Assembly: GCA_025358115.1 (NCBI GenBank)
Contig: JANYKQ010000038.1
Span: 30,509 to 94,508 of the forward strand
Direction of reading: 5' to 3'
DNA from: Methanomicrobiales archaeon
GTDB lineage: Archaea > Halobacteriota > Methanomicrobia > Methanomicrobiales > Methanospirillaceae
DNA length: 64,000 nucleotides
Positions 7,718 through 17,174 of the stretch are shown in pieces. The notes beneath the pieces were generated by a model. That model was given only the letters and a program-made list of their open reading frames with translations, did no database searches and was not told where the DNA came from. Numbering within the stretch: the first letter of the stretch is position 1; each line of letters begins with the position of its first letter. Made by a program: the position numbers and the translations under genes.

Positions 7718-8599
7718 TCACGAAACCAGGGAATAGCGGTTTTGTGAGCATTCCAAAAAACCCTCGCTCATAAGCGCTTCAATAATCCGTAAAACCCGGT
7801 CCGGTTCCTCGCTGAATATTCCGGCGATCTCATCAGAAGTCTGGCCCGGTGTTGCCAGGAGTAATGCTATTATCCTGCCGCGGATCCTGCGATCCGATCC
7901 TTCGAATGCTGACTGTTTCGTGTAGTGGATGCTTCTCCGGTTCGGGTTTATCACGGTTTTTTTAAGTGCTGTTCCCAGGTCCATGAGTGCCCAGTACCAT
8001 ACCCGGGAATCGTCCGGGAGAGCCCGCTCTGCTATGGGAAGTATTTCTGCATCGTTTACGGATGACGCATCGGGAAAAAAGAAGTGGATGAATACTCTGC
8101 GGATGTTGGTCTCTATAAATACCACCGGCATATTGAACGCAAAAGCGCAGATGGATGAGGCAGTTGCTCTGCCGATACCGGGAAATGTCGCAAGGGTATC
8201 AACATCTGCCGGGAGCACTCCGCCGTACTCGTTCATCACGCGCTGTGCACATTTTTGCAGTGCTATTGCACGCCGGTTATACCCCATGCCCTGCCATGCG
8301 GCCAGGATATCGGCAAGCGGGGCCTGCGCAAGCGAAGCAAAATCCGGAAACGCAGCCAGAAACTCCGGGTACTTTGTTGAAACCCGTTCTACCTGCGTCT
8401 GCTGGAGCATGATCTCGGATACAAGAATCCTGTAGGGATCGGTAGTGTCGCGCCATGCCATGGGTCGGCCGTGCTGACAGTAATAGTCGAGAACCATCTC
8501 CCGGAATGCTGAAACACCGGTAACCGGATCAAATTTTTGAGAATCAATCCGGTCAGCATCTTCAAGGGTAGCCTGAATTGTAATTTTTTTGGATTTCAT
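7718..8599 (-). CDS. MutY-like HhH-GPD DNA glycosylase lacking the iron-sulfur cysteines
   Basis: 293 residues. The SEIMLQQTQVERV helix holds the catalytic glutamate of A/G-specific adenine glycosylases, and FPGIGRATASSICAFAF is the helix-hairpin-helix. The usual catalytic aspartate segment ILDGNVKRV reads FIETNIRRV here, so Asp is replaced by Glu. The four-cysteine 4Fe-4S loop that follows in MutY and EndoIII is absent. The C-terminus looks like a small winged-helix (TSDEIAGIFSE...LMSEGFLE). It probably removes mispaired or damaged bases; the exact substrate is open. Confidence 0.85.
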   Translation of the reverse strand: MKSKKITIQATLEDADRIDSQKFDPVTGVSAFREMVLDYYCQHGRPMAWRDTTDPYRILVSEIMLQQTQVERVSTKYPEFLAAFPDFASLAQAPLADILAAWQGMGYNRRAIALQKCAQRVMNEYGGVLPADVDTLATFPGIGRATASSICAFAFNMPVVFIETNIRRVFIHFFFPDASSVNDAEILPIAERALPDDSRVWYWALMDLGTALKKTVINPNRRSIHYTKQSAFEGSDRRIRGRIIALLLATPGQTSDEIAGIFSEEPDRVLRIIEALMSEGFLECSQNRYSLVS

Positions 8600-8747
8600 A
8601 CCAGCATCCGGGGGATCACGTTGTGTCGTACGATGTACTCAATCCTGGATGATAATCATTCAGGTAATGACAAAAACAGTTCAATATTTTTTTAGTTTTA
8701 TAAACGTAAGCCGGATCTTCGTGACCCGGCACCGGACGTAAAAATGC

Positions 8748-10541
8748 CTAGGTGCGTTTGAACATGGCGTCCAGATCCCCCCTGCTGAACCGGATGATGG
8801 TTGGCCGGCCATGAGGGCAGGTGTACGGATTCTGGGTGAGACGGAGATGGTTGACGATACGCTGGCATTGTTCCCGCGAGCAGACCGTACCGGCCTTGAT
8901 CGCCCCACGGCACGCGATCACCCGGGTGATCCGCTCCCGGTTATTGACGGTACCGGTCGCAGCGTCACTGATGAGGTCGCTGATGATCTCATCGATAATT
9001 CCTGCATCTTCCATCCGCCCGAGAACCACCGGGATTGCCCGGACAATGAACGTTTCCCCCCCAAACTCCTCCAGCACAAATCCTTCCAGTGAAAGAGCCG
9101 GAAGCAGGTCTTTTAGGATCGATCGTTCCTTTGGCGTGCGGTGAAGGATGACCGGCCAGATAAGTTCCTGCGATTGATGTTCGCCTTTGAGCCGGAGCAG
9201 TACCTGTTCGTACAGGATCCGCTCGTGGGCGGCATGCTGGTCGATTATCACCAGTTCGCCGGTATCGGTCCGCCCGAGGATGTAGATGCCCCCGAACTCC
9301 CCGATCACTTCAATGGCGGGAAGTTTTGAAGGAACCGGGGGGATTCCGGTGAGGAGCTCGGTCTGCCGGAGCCGCTGGTCGGAATCAATGGTCCCCGCGT
9401 GGGTGGATTCAGAAACGCCGGCTGCTGCTTCAGTGATTGGGTAGGTATATGCCAGCTGTTTGTCCAACATAACCGGCGGGGATACTGCAGCTTGGACCGG
9501 GGAATCTGCTGCAGGGATAAGATCCTGGCTGAGCAGGGCTTCCGACACTGCTTTCCTGATCGCTTCAGCGATCTCTTTTTCCCGTGACAGGCGAACCTGT
9601 TTTTTTGTCGGGTGTACATTTACATCCACAAGACCCGTGTCGATCCGGAGCAGGAGAAATGCAACCGGGAACCGGTCTTTGGCGAGCAGGGTACCATATC
9701 CTGCCCTGACTGCTCCGCTAATTAGCGGGGATGAGATGAAACGCCCGTTGATGATTACCAGTATGCGTGCCGTGTCTTTCCGGGTGAGTGATGGCTGTGA
9801 AATATACCCTTTGACCGTCATAATCGGAAAGGAAAGATCAACCGGGACAAGATGTTTGACCGTGTCCGAACCGTACAGGCGTGCGATAGTGTCGAGGGAC
9901 CGGGTTGAACGGTCTGTCACCAGCTGCTCATGGTTATTATAAAAAAGACGAAATGAGCATTCAGGGTGGGAGAGACAGATCCCTTCCATGATGGTATGGA
10001 TCTGGGCAAGTTCCGTGTTGATACTTTTCAAAAATTTTTCCCGGGCCGGGGTGTTATAGAAGAGATCCTCAACCAGGATGCTGGTACCTTCCGGGGCACC
10101 GATTCCTGCGGTCTCTTTTACCGTTCCTCCGGCGATCACAATCTTTGTCCCGGCCACTGCGCCGGAACCCTGCTGTTTTGTTACCAGGGTCACCCGGGAT
10201 ACTGCTGCGATACTGGCGAGCGCTTCTCCCCGGAACCCAAGAGTCTGGATAGTATCAAGATCCCTGATGGCCGCAATCTTGCTCGTTGCATGGGGGACAA
10301 ATGCAAGCTCTGCATCCGCCGGTGACATGCCACAACCGTCATCGGTTATCCGGATGCTGGTGATCTTTTCCCGGGATGCAGAGAGTTCTATACGGATTGA
10401 ATGTGCCCCGGCATCGATGGCATTCTCCACCAGTTCCTTGACCACAGACGCCGGGCGTTCAACTACTTCACCCGCTGCGATCTTGTTGACCGTTGCCTGA
10501 TCAAGGATATGTATGACCGGATGGTCTGGTTCGCGGGTCAT
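8748..10541 (-). CDS. mutL: DNA mismatch repair protein MutL
   Basis: 597 residues. The N-terminal GHKL ATPase has IAAGEVVERPASVVKELVENAIDAG, DDGCGM and GFRGEALASIAAVS. The C-terminal dimerisation domain holds DQHAAHERILYE, which fits the DQHA(X)2E(X)4E endonuclease motif, and the ACRGAIKAG and CPHGRP blocks also seen in nicking MutL proteins. It should therefore nick the strand to be repaired. It overlaps mutS by four bases. MutS/MutL are patchy in archaea and are generally regarded as acquired from bacteria. Confidence 0.96.
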   Translation of the reverse strand: MTREPDHPVIHILDQATVNKIAAGEVVERPASVVKELVENAIDAGAHSIRIELSASREKITSIRITDDGCGMSPADAELAFVPHATSKIAAIRDLDTIQTLGFRGEALASIAAVSRVTLVTKQQGSGAVAGTKIVIAGGTVKETAGIGAPEGTSILVEDLFYNTPAREKFLKSINTELAQIHTIMEGICLSHPECSFRLFYNNHEQLVTDRSTRSLDTIARLYGSDTVKHLVPVDLSFPIMTVKGYISQPSLTRKDTARILVIINGRFISSPLISGAVRAGYGTLLAKDRFPVAFLLLRIDTGLVDVNVHPTKKQVRLSREKEIAEAIRKAVSEALLSQDLIPAADSPVQAAVSPPVMLDKQLAYTYPITEAAAGVSESTHAGTIDSDQRLRQTELLTGIPPVPSKLPAIEVIGEFGGIYILGRTDTGELVIIDQHAAHERILYEQVLLRLKGEHQSQELIWPVILHRTPKERSILKDLLPALSLEGFVLEEFGGETFIVRAIPVVLGRMEDAGIIDEIISDLISDAATGTVNNRERITRVIACRGAIKAGTVCSREQCQRIVNHLRLTQNPYTCPHGRPTIIRFSRGDLDAMFKRT

Positions 10542-13216
10542 GGATTTTCCTTACGCTCGATGGTCTTTTTCAGTTCTGCGATCTTTGTGAGTGCCTGCAT
10601 GGGCGTCATCTCGTCGGGATTGAGGCGGGCGAGGGCCCGGAGGGTCGGGTGTTCAGCCGGAATATGGGTCTCTGCCTTGTCATCAACAAGAAGAATCTGG
10701 GTGTAGCGCTGCGGCCGGGTACCGGCAGGAACTGCCTGGTTCATGCTTGCTGAAAGCAGCACCTCTGCCCGTTCGGTGACTTTTTTCGGGATCCCGGCAA
10801 GGCGGGCTACATGGATACCATAGCTCTTGTCGGTTGCACCGGGAATGAGTTTTCTCAAAAAGACCACTTCATCCGCGGTTTCCCTTACTGCAAAGTGATG
10901 GTTTCTGACCCGTTTTAACTGCTCTTCCATGGCAATGAGTTCGTGGAAGTGTGTTGCAAAGAGGGTTTTTGGCCCGGTTGTTCCCTTTCCATGGAGGTAT
11001 TCGAGTACCGCTTTTGCAATCGAGCTTCCGTCTGCAGTGCTCGTACCCCGGCCAATCTCATCAAGAATTACGAGGCTCTTTGCGGTAAAGTTGTTGAGGA
11101 TATTGGCCAGTTCCAGCATCTCGACAAAGAACGTGCTCTGCCCACTGGCGAGATCATCAAAGGCCCCTACCCGGGTAAAGACGCGATCGAGAATGCCGAT
11201 GCTGGCATGGCGGGCGGGAACAAAACTTCCTGCCTGGGCCATGATACAGCAGAGGGCAACGGTGCGCATGTACGTGGACTTACCGGCCATGTTAGCCCCG
11301 GTGATGATCATGATCTGGGTCCTGGTGCCCGAAAGTTCGGTATCATTGGGGACAAAGCCTCCCGCTACTCCCTGCTCGACCACCGGGTGACGTCCGTCCC
11401 GGATCATGATGGTATCGCCGTCGTTGAGCTGCGGGCGCACGTAATCCCGGGTCCGGGCTGCCTCGGCAAGGGCAGCGGATACATCGAGCATTGCAATGCC
11501 GGCAGCAATGGATTGCAGCGCATCGATCTGTTTCCGCAGTGTATCTATGAGCGTTGTATAGAGTTCCCGCTCCAGGGCAAGCACCCGCTCGTCGGCATTG
11601 GTGATGAGGGTTTCTTTTTCCCGCAGTTCCGGGAGGGTATAGCGCTCCCCCGTTGCGGTAGTCTGTTTGCGCTCATAATGCGCAGGGACAAGAGGGAGAT
11701 TGGGTTTGGTGATGTCAATATAGTAGCCGAAGATCCGGTTGTAGCCGATCTTCAATGATTTGATTCCCGTTAACTCCCGTTCCTTTGCCTGGAGTTCCAC
11801 GATCCAGTCCTTTCCTGAATGCAGTACAACGGTGATCTGGTCGAGCGCCGTGGAATAACCACGCCGGATTACCCCCCCGTTCCGGGCAATAACCGGTGGT
11901 TCATCGACAATAGCCCTCTTTATAAGATCAATAGTTTCCGGAAGATCCCGGCACTGCCCGAGCGCCTCCAGTAACAACCGGGAGAGTCCTTTGCCGGCGT
12001 AATCTTCCAACGGTTTCCTCAGTTCCGGCAGTGCCTGGAGCGATGCAGCCAGTGCCTGGAGATCGCGTGGCCCGGCATTGCCATACGCAATTCGTGCGGC
12101 TATGCGCTCGATGTCTGTTACCCGGGTGAGGTGCGATCGCAGCAAAAGGCGTTCTGTGGTATGCTCAGCGAGGAATTCTACGGCATCGAGCCGGTGGTTG
12201 ATAAGGTCAATGTCGGTGAGCGGCCGGGAAATATTGCGGCTTAAGAGCCGGCTTCCCATCGGCGTTTTTGTGAGATTCAGGCACGAGAAGAGCGTCAGGC
12301 CTTTCTGCCCCCCGCGGATGCTCTCCATCACTTCGAGATTGCGCAGCGTGATCGCATCCAGCATCATACTCTGGGCCGAAGTTCTTCGCGAGATGCTGGA
12401 AATATGAGAAAGTGGGGAGTACTGGGTCTCTTGTGCATAAGCAAGCGCTGCACCTGCTGCGCCAATGACAGATGGCTCACCGTCAAACCCGTACCCGTCC
12501 AGGGAGTGAACCCGGAAGTGGGACGTGAGAAGATATCCGGCCTTCTCATTGTCAAACAATCCGTCCGGAACCCGCGAGACCAGGATCGACCGTTCCCGGA
12601 TCCGTTCCTGCAGATCCTCCGAAACGGTTGATGGCATAATGATCTCTGCCGGGTGGTACCGGGCAATCTCGGAGAGGATGTTCTGGTGATGGCTGTCCTG
12701 TCCGATGCTGGTGACAAAGAACTCTCCCGTTGATATATCCAAAAGAGCAATACCCCATGTGCTCATTTTTTTATCAGGACATATAGCCATGAGGTACGTA
12801 GCTGCCGATGAGGAGAGCATGGAGGAGTCGATCACGGTGCCGGGCGTGATCACCCGGACAATCTCGCGCTTGACGATCCCCTTGGCAGTTTTGGGATCCT
12901 CGACCTGGTCGCAGATGGCCACCTTGTAACCTTTGCCAATCAGCTTTGCGATATAGCCGTCAATCGCATGATAGGGAACCCCGGCGAGAGGAATGGGATT
13001 ATCGCCAATCTTGGACCGCGACGTGAGCACGATCTCGAGTTCTTTTGAGATGATCTTTGCGTCCTCTTCAAAGGTCTCGTAGAAATCGCCAATGCGGAAG
13101 AGGAGGACGGTATCTGCAAATTTTTCCTTGAGCTCCCGGTACTGCCGCATGACCGGTGTGAGGCGGGGACCGGTCAATTCTGTCTCGGGTGTATCGGGTG
13201 ACGACTCACGAACCAT
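10538..13216 (-). CDS. mutS: DNA mismatch repair protein MutS
   Basis: 892 residues from ATG 13216. The track extends to 13453, but those extra residues are antisense shadow of the next gene. Domain I has the mismatch-reading FRIGDFYETF motif near residue 40; the C-terminal ATPase has TGANMAGKST (Walker A), LVILDEIGRGTSTADG (Walker B) and ATHFHEL. MutS binds mismatches and recruits MutL, encoded immediately downstream. The length fits bacterial-type MutS1. Confidence 0.96.
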   Translation of the reverse strand: MVRESSPDTPETELTGPRLTPVMRQYRELKEKFADTVLLFRIGDFYETFEEDAKIISKELEIVLTSRSKIGDNPIPLAGVPYHAIDGYIAKLIGKGYKVAICDQVEDPKTAKGIVKREIVRVITPGTVIDSSMLSSSAATYLMAICPDKKMSTWGIALLDISTGEFFVTSIGQDSHHQNILSEIARYHPAEIIMPSTVSEDLQERIRERSILVSRVPDGLFDNEKAGYLLTSHFRVHSLDGYGFDGEPSVIGAAGAALAYAQETQYSPLSHISSISRRTSAQSMMLDAITLRNLEVMESIRGGQKGLTLFSCLNLTKTPMGSRLLSRNISRPLTDIDLINHRLDAVEFLAEHTTERLLLRSHLTRVTDIERIAARIAYGNAGPRDLQALAASLQALPELRKPLEDYAGKGLSRLLLEALGQCRDLPETIDLIKRAIVDEPPVIARNGGVIRRGYSTALDQITVVLHSGKDWIVELQAKERELTGIKSLKIGYNRIFGYYIDITKPNLPLVPAHYERKQTTATGERYTLPELREKETLITNADERVLALERELYTTLIDTLRKQIDALQSIAAGIAMLDVSAALAEAARTRDYVRPQLNDGDTIMIRDGRHPVVEQGVAGGFVPNDTELSGTRTQIMIITGANMAGKSTYMRTVALCCIMAQAGSFVPARHASIGILDRVFTRVGAFDDLASGQSTFFVEMLELANILNNFTAKSLVILDEIGRGTSTADGSSIAKAVLEYLHGKGTTGPKTLFATHFHELIAMEEQLKRVRNHHFAVRETADEVVFLRKLIPGATDKSYGIHVARLAGIPKKVTERAEVLLSASMNQAVPAGTRPQRYTQILLVDDKAETHIPAEHPTLRALARLNPDEMTPMQALTKIAELKKTIERKENP

Positions 13217-13277
13217 AGGTGCTGAAATGTAGCCTTCCTGATCAGTTAATACCGATCTTTCGTGCAGTTGCTTTTTT

Positions 13278-14005
13278 TCAGGGAGCATTGCGGAACAGGA
13301 AGACAAGAGACAGGGGGGAAGAGAGTACCAGCGCAATGAGCCCGAAGCCAAGTCCCAGGGCAAACCCCATGCCAATGATGCGCGTAATTTCGGTGAGGAT
13401 CCCGACCGCACAGGGGACCTGGCTCCAGAGGATGAGCATGCCGGTAATCGCAAGGATGCCGTAACCTGCTGCTGCGTTTTTCAGGTCCTGGTTACTTGGT
13501 GCAACGGAGAGGATAAGGCTGAGGACCAGGTACAGGTAGAGGAGGAACCAGAAGTTGAACTGAACCACAAGGTTTTGCGTAAATGTAGCCAGGATTCCTC
13601 CCCCCATCACAACCACGGCATCGGAAGAATTGATAGCAAGAGGAAGAGCGGGAAAAAAACACCCGAGATAATGGGAAAAGAGCCACGTGCACCCGGTGAG
13701 AACGAGCGGGATGCAGAAGAGCGGTGCGGTGCTGATCACCACATTCCCGGCAACCGGAATCACCGGGGGATTGTACGTGACAGACCCGCCTTCAAGGGAA
13801 AAAAAACTACCCTGCGTATTTTTGCCCCGGTGAGCAGGCAGCCCAGCATATGGGCGCATTCATGGACAACAACGCCCGGTGCGCGGAGAATGTAATACAG
13901 GAACCTGACCGGTAATGCCTGGGCCCAGAGAAGATCCAGAACTTTTGACAGGAGAATCACGGCAATACCCGTTGCAATAATGATAAAAAAACCGGTGTAG
14001 TCCAT
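13278..14005 (-). pseudogene. M50-like membrane zinc protease, split by a frameshift at a T8 run
   Basis: Two overlapping ORFs together make one protein. The N-terminal part, from ATG 14005, gives a membrane helix and the zinc motif HECAH in VVVHECAHMLGCLLTGAK. The C-terminal part, in the -1 frame, gives SLEGGSVTYNPPVIPVAG and about five further hydrophobic helices, as in M50B-like site-2-type proteases. The switch lies in eight consecutive T residues of the coding strand (A13799-A13806). One extra T, or a -1 ribosomal slip there, restores VVFFSLEGG. It may be a recent mutation, a sequencing error or programmed frameshifting. Confidence 0.75.
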
Positions 14006-14113
14006 AGGAATCCTGAAACAGGATAATATAGGGGACCTCACCCCATAAGGTAAACGATTGGGCGGTATGGTACTGCTGAAAAGCTCATCAACTTGAACCG
14101 CCCATGAGCCCAT

Positions 14114-16246
14114 ATGCCGGAAGAAGATCCTTTGGCAGCACCTGATTCCGATAATACCCCACGGTCGAAGAACCGGCTTGGCGGTGAGCAGAGCCCGTAC
14201 CTTCTCCAGCACGCAGAAAATCCCGTGGACTGGTACCCGTGGGACGGGGAGGCTTTCTTAAAGGCAGCCCGGGAGGACAAACCGATCTTTCTTTCAATCG
14301 GGTATGCCACCTGCCACTGGTGTCACGTGATGGCGCATGAATCCTTTGAAGATGAGGAAGTTGCCGTCCTGCTCAACCGGGATTTTGTTGCCATCAAGGT
14401 GGACCGCGAGGAGCGCCCGGATATCGATGCCGTGTATATGGCCGTCTGCCAGCAGATGGCAGGACAGGGCGGCTGGCCGCTCACGGTTGTCATGACGCCG
14501 GAGAAAAAACCATTTTTTGCCGCAACGTACATTCCGAAAGAGACCCGGTTCTCGATGATGGGGCTCTTAACCCTCCTTCCCCGCATTACCCGGATGTGGA
14601 AGGAGAAGAGATCGGACCTTATCCGGTCCGGTGATCGGATAATTACTGCCATTGCTTCCCAAAGTTCTCCTTCACCTGCCATAGATCCCGGAGATAACCT
14701 TCTGGATGAGGGTTACCAGTCTCTCCAGCTCCAGTTCGATCCAGTACATGGCGGATTTGGCAGGGCCCCGAAATTTCCAACACCCCATACCCTTCTCTTC
14801 CTGCTCCGGTACGCAAAGAGGAATCCTCATTCCCGGGCTCTTCTGATGGTGGAGAGGACTCTTGACGCTATAAGAAATGGCGGGATATATGATCACCTCG
14901 GCGGAGGTGTCCACCGGTACTCTACGGATGAACAATGGCATATCCCGCATTTTGAGAAGATGCTCTATGACCAGGCCCTGCTGGTCATGGCATATACGGA
15001 AACGTTCCAGGTGACCGGTAATACGGCCTGCAGAAAGACTGCTGAAGAGATCCTCGGGTACGTGACGCGGTCACTTCGTTCTACGGAAGGAGCGTTTTTT
15101 TCAGCAGAAGATGCTGACAGTCCAGAAGGTGAAGGGGCTTTTTATGTCTGGACTCTTCGGGAATTCGAACAAGTACTGGGATTGGAGGATGCCACAGTTG
15201 CGGCGCTGGTTTTTGGCGTGACGCTGAATGGCAATTATCATGATCCCGGACGGGGTCATGGTTATAATATTCTTCGCTGGTCACTCTCTCCGGAAAAAAT
15301 TGCCTCATCCCTGCGGATAACGGAACCGGAACTTGCAATACGTATTGAATCGATTCGGCTCCGGCTGGTTGCATCACGAGAGCAGCGTGTCCGTCCCTCC
15401 CTTGATGACAAGGTACTTGCCGACTGGAACGGGTTGATGATAGCCGCTCTTGCCCGGGCTGGACGGGCTTTTGATAGCCCGGTATATATTGAAATGGCAA
15501 AAACCGCGATGCACTTTATCCTGGCAAGGATGCGCAGTCAAGACGGGGGTCTTCTCCACCGGTACCGTCGCGGGGATGCAGCGATCACCGGATTTGCAGA
15601 CGATTATGCGTTCATCATCCACGCCCTCATTGAACTCTATGAAACAACCTTTGACCCCCACTATTTCAGGACTGCCCTGGAACTGAACCGGTACCTGCTC
15701 GATCATTTCTGGGATGTGAAACAGGGCGGTTTTTTCACGATATAGGATACCACTGAGGCATTGATCCTCCGTAAAAAGGAAATTTTTGATGGTGCGATTC
15801 CCTCTGCAAACTCGGTTGCATTCATGAACCTTATCCGTCTTTCCCGTATGACCGGGGATTCAGGCCTTGATGTGAAAGCTTCGGCCCTGTCACGATCCTT
15901 TGGCGGAACCGTCAGCCAGTCCCCGTCAGCCTATACCTGGTTCCTCTGTGGTCTTGATCTGGTTAGTCAATCCCATGAAGTGGTTATTGTGGGAGATGAT
16001 GAGGCAGAGGATACAAGGAGGATGATCTCTGTACTGCAATCCCGGTATCTTCCTTCAGTTATCGTACTGCAGGTTGCGCCCGGCCCCCGGGCATCTGCCC
16101 TGACAGAGCTTGCTCTTTTTACCCAATCCCTTTTCATGATCGATGGAAAGGCAACTGCCTATGTCTGTTCCGGGAACACCTGTTCGGCCCCGGTCACGGA
16201 TCCGGAATCGGTTCTTGCACTGATTGAACCCCGGGAAAAATCTTAA
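14114..16246 (+). pseudogene. DUF255 thioredoxin-fold/glycosidase-like protein (YyaL/SPATA20 type), interrupted by in-frame TAG
   Basis: The frame encodes about 709 residues with one TAG at 15743-15745. Residues 25-180 are the thioredoxin-like domain ([34 protein letters not shown]), followed by an alpha/alpha barrel like N-acylglucosamine epimerases ([15 protein letters not shown]). Translation would stop after GGFFTI; the downstream codons read straight on with DTTEALILRKKEIFDGAIPSANS, a conserved family block. The total length fits intact homologs. TAG also ends several ordinary genes here, so a nonsense mutation or sequence error is more likely than recoding. Confidence 0.85.
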
Positions 16247-16624
16247 AAAAACAGTGCTGCCCAAATGCACATTGACTGGAGTTCACCCCCTTGCAATGAA
16301 AATGCATTTATGTTTTCCCCTGCCTCCTGGCCACCTTTTTAACCCCGGCTGGGTTAAAAAAAGTCAGATTTTTTTGTCATTAATCGCCACGGGGGCATGC
16401 TCACAGGATAAAAAGAATATCAGGAAAAATGATTTTTTTTTAGAATAAAAAATGGCTCTTTTAAAACCCTCTGAAATGAGGGGGGGTCGGGAGGATGCGC
16501 CCTTTGGGATGCCTCCCCCTCTGGGGGAGAGAGGGGGTCACTCTCCCAATAGTCGATAAGGGGAAGCGAATCATAGGAAAAAGGGATTATCCAGCACAAA
16601 AAATAAAAAAAAGATGGGTAAATA
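16247..16624. other. Intergenic stretch with MITE copy 3 and a hairpin terminator
   Basis: Apart from the family A element it holds AACCCCGGCTGGGTTAAAAAAAG just after the DUF255 gene, a short stem with an A/T tail that may end transcription. No credible ORF was seen. Confidence 0.4.
16454..16596 (+). repeat. Family A MITE-like element, copy 3
   Basis: Same orientation as copy 1. The ends have diverged (GGCTCTTTTAAAACCCT and AGGGATTATCCAGCAC), but the GCCTCCCCCTCTGGGGGAGAGAGGGGGTCAC-type core is well kept. The flanks are too A-rich to judge a target duplication. Confidence 0.75.
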
Positions 16625-17101
16625 TCAAAGATTTTTCAACGCAATGAGGTCCTTGACGCCAACGAGTTTCCAGACCAGTGAGCGTTCTTCTTTCCCGATT
16701 GCTGCCGGCGGATCGAGAGGTGAATGGCCCAGGGCCGCAAGGATATTGCACGAGAGATTGCGCTCAACGATTAAGTCCACAAACTTTTCCCGGATAATCT
16801 TTTTTTCTATTGAGTCATGGACTTCCTCCATGTAACCCTGGAGTGTTACAAACGTGTAGGAAGAGAGATCTTTTGTGTATTTCTCGATCTCCACTGATGC
16901 ATAGGGGCTTTTGCGGAAATATTCGATCTTTTTCCCGTATTTTGTGGAGAGGAAATATAAAAATGACCCGTCAAAAACATACAAAAACGGTGCAATATAA
17001 GGGTATTTTTCTCCCTGGAATGCAATTCTGCAGATATATCCCTTCTCGATAAGTCGGTCGTACTCCAGTTTTTCCATCCGGGGAATCTTTATAATTTCCA
17101 T
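16625..17101 (-). CDS. PPOX-class flavin-binding protein (NimA/pyridoxamine oxidase-like)
   Basis: 158 residues of the split-barrel FMN-binding fold: MEKLEYDRLIEKGYICRIAF at the N-terminus, YPYIAPFLYVFDG and FLYFLSTKYGKKIEYFRKSP in the barrel core. Relatives bind FMN or F420 and reduce nitroimidazoles or act as flavoredoxins; the substrate cannot be read from sequence. It is a single-domain soluble protein of typical length, read leftwards and next to the MBL-rhodanese gene with a 73-bp gap. Confidence 0.8.
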   Translation of the reverse strand: MEIIKIPRMEKLEYDRLIEKGYICRIAFQGEKYPYIAPFLYVFDGSFLYFLSTKYGKKIEYFRKSPYASVEIEKYTKDLSSYTFVTLQGYMEEVHDSIEKKIIREKFVDLIVERNLSCNILAALGHSPLDPPAAIGKEERSLVWKLVGVKDLIALKNL

Positions 17102-17174
17102 AGGGTCACTACCTTCTGCGTTTCCTTACCAAAGAAGATAAACCTTCTTAAATTTCGATAAAAAAGATTTATTG

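Noticed and set aside
13217-13453. Track extension of the MutS ORF upstream of 13216
   Set aside because: These codons are an antisense or shifted shadow of the M50-like gene and do not match MutS.
15743-15745. TAG decoded as pyrrolysine
   Set aside because: No pyl genes in the window, and TAG ends several ordinary genes; kept only as a remote option.
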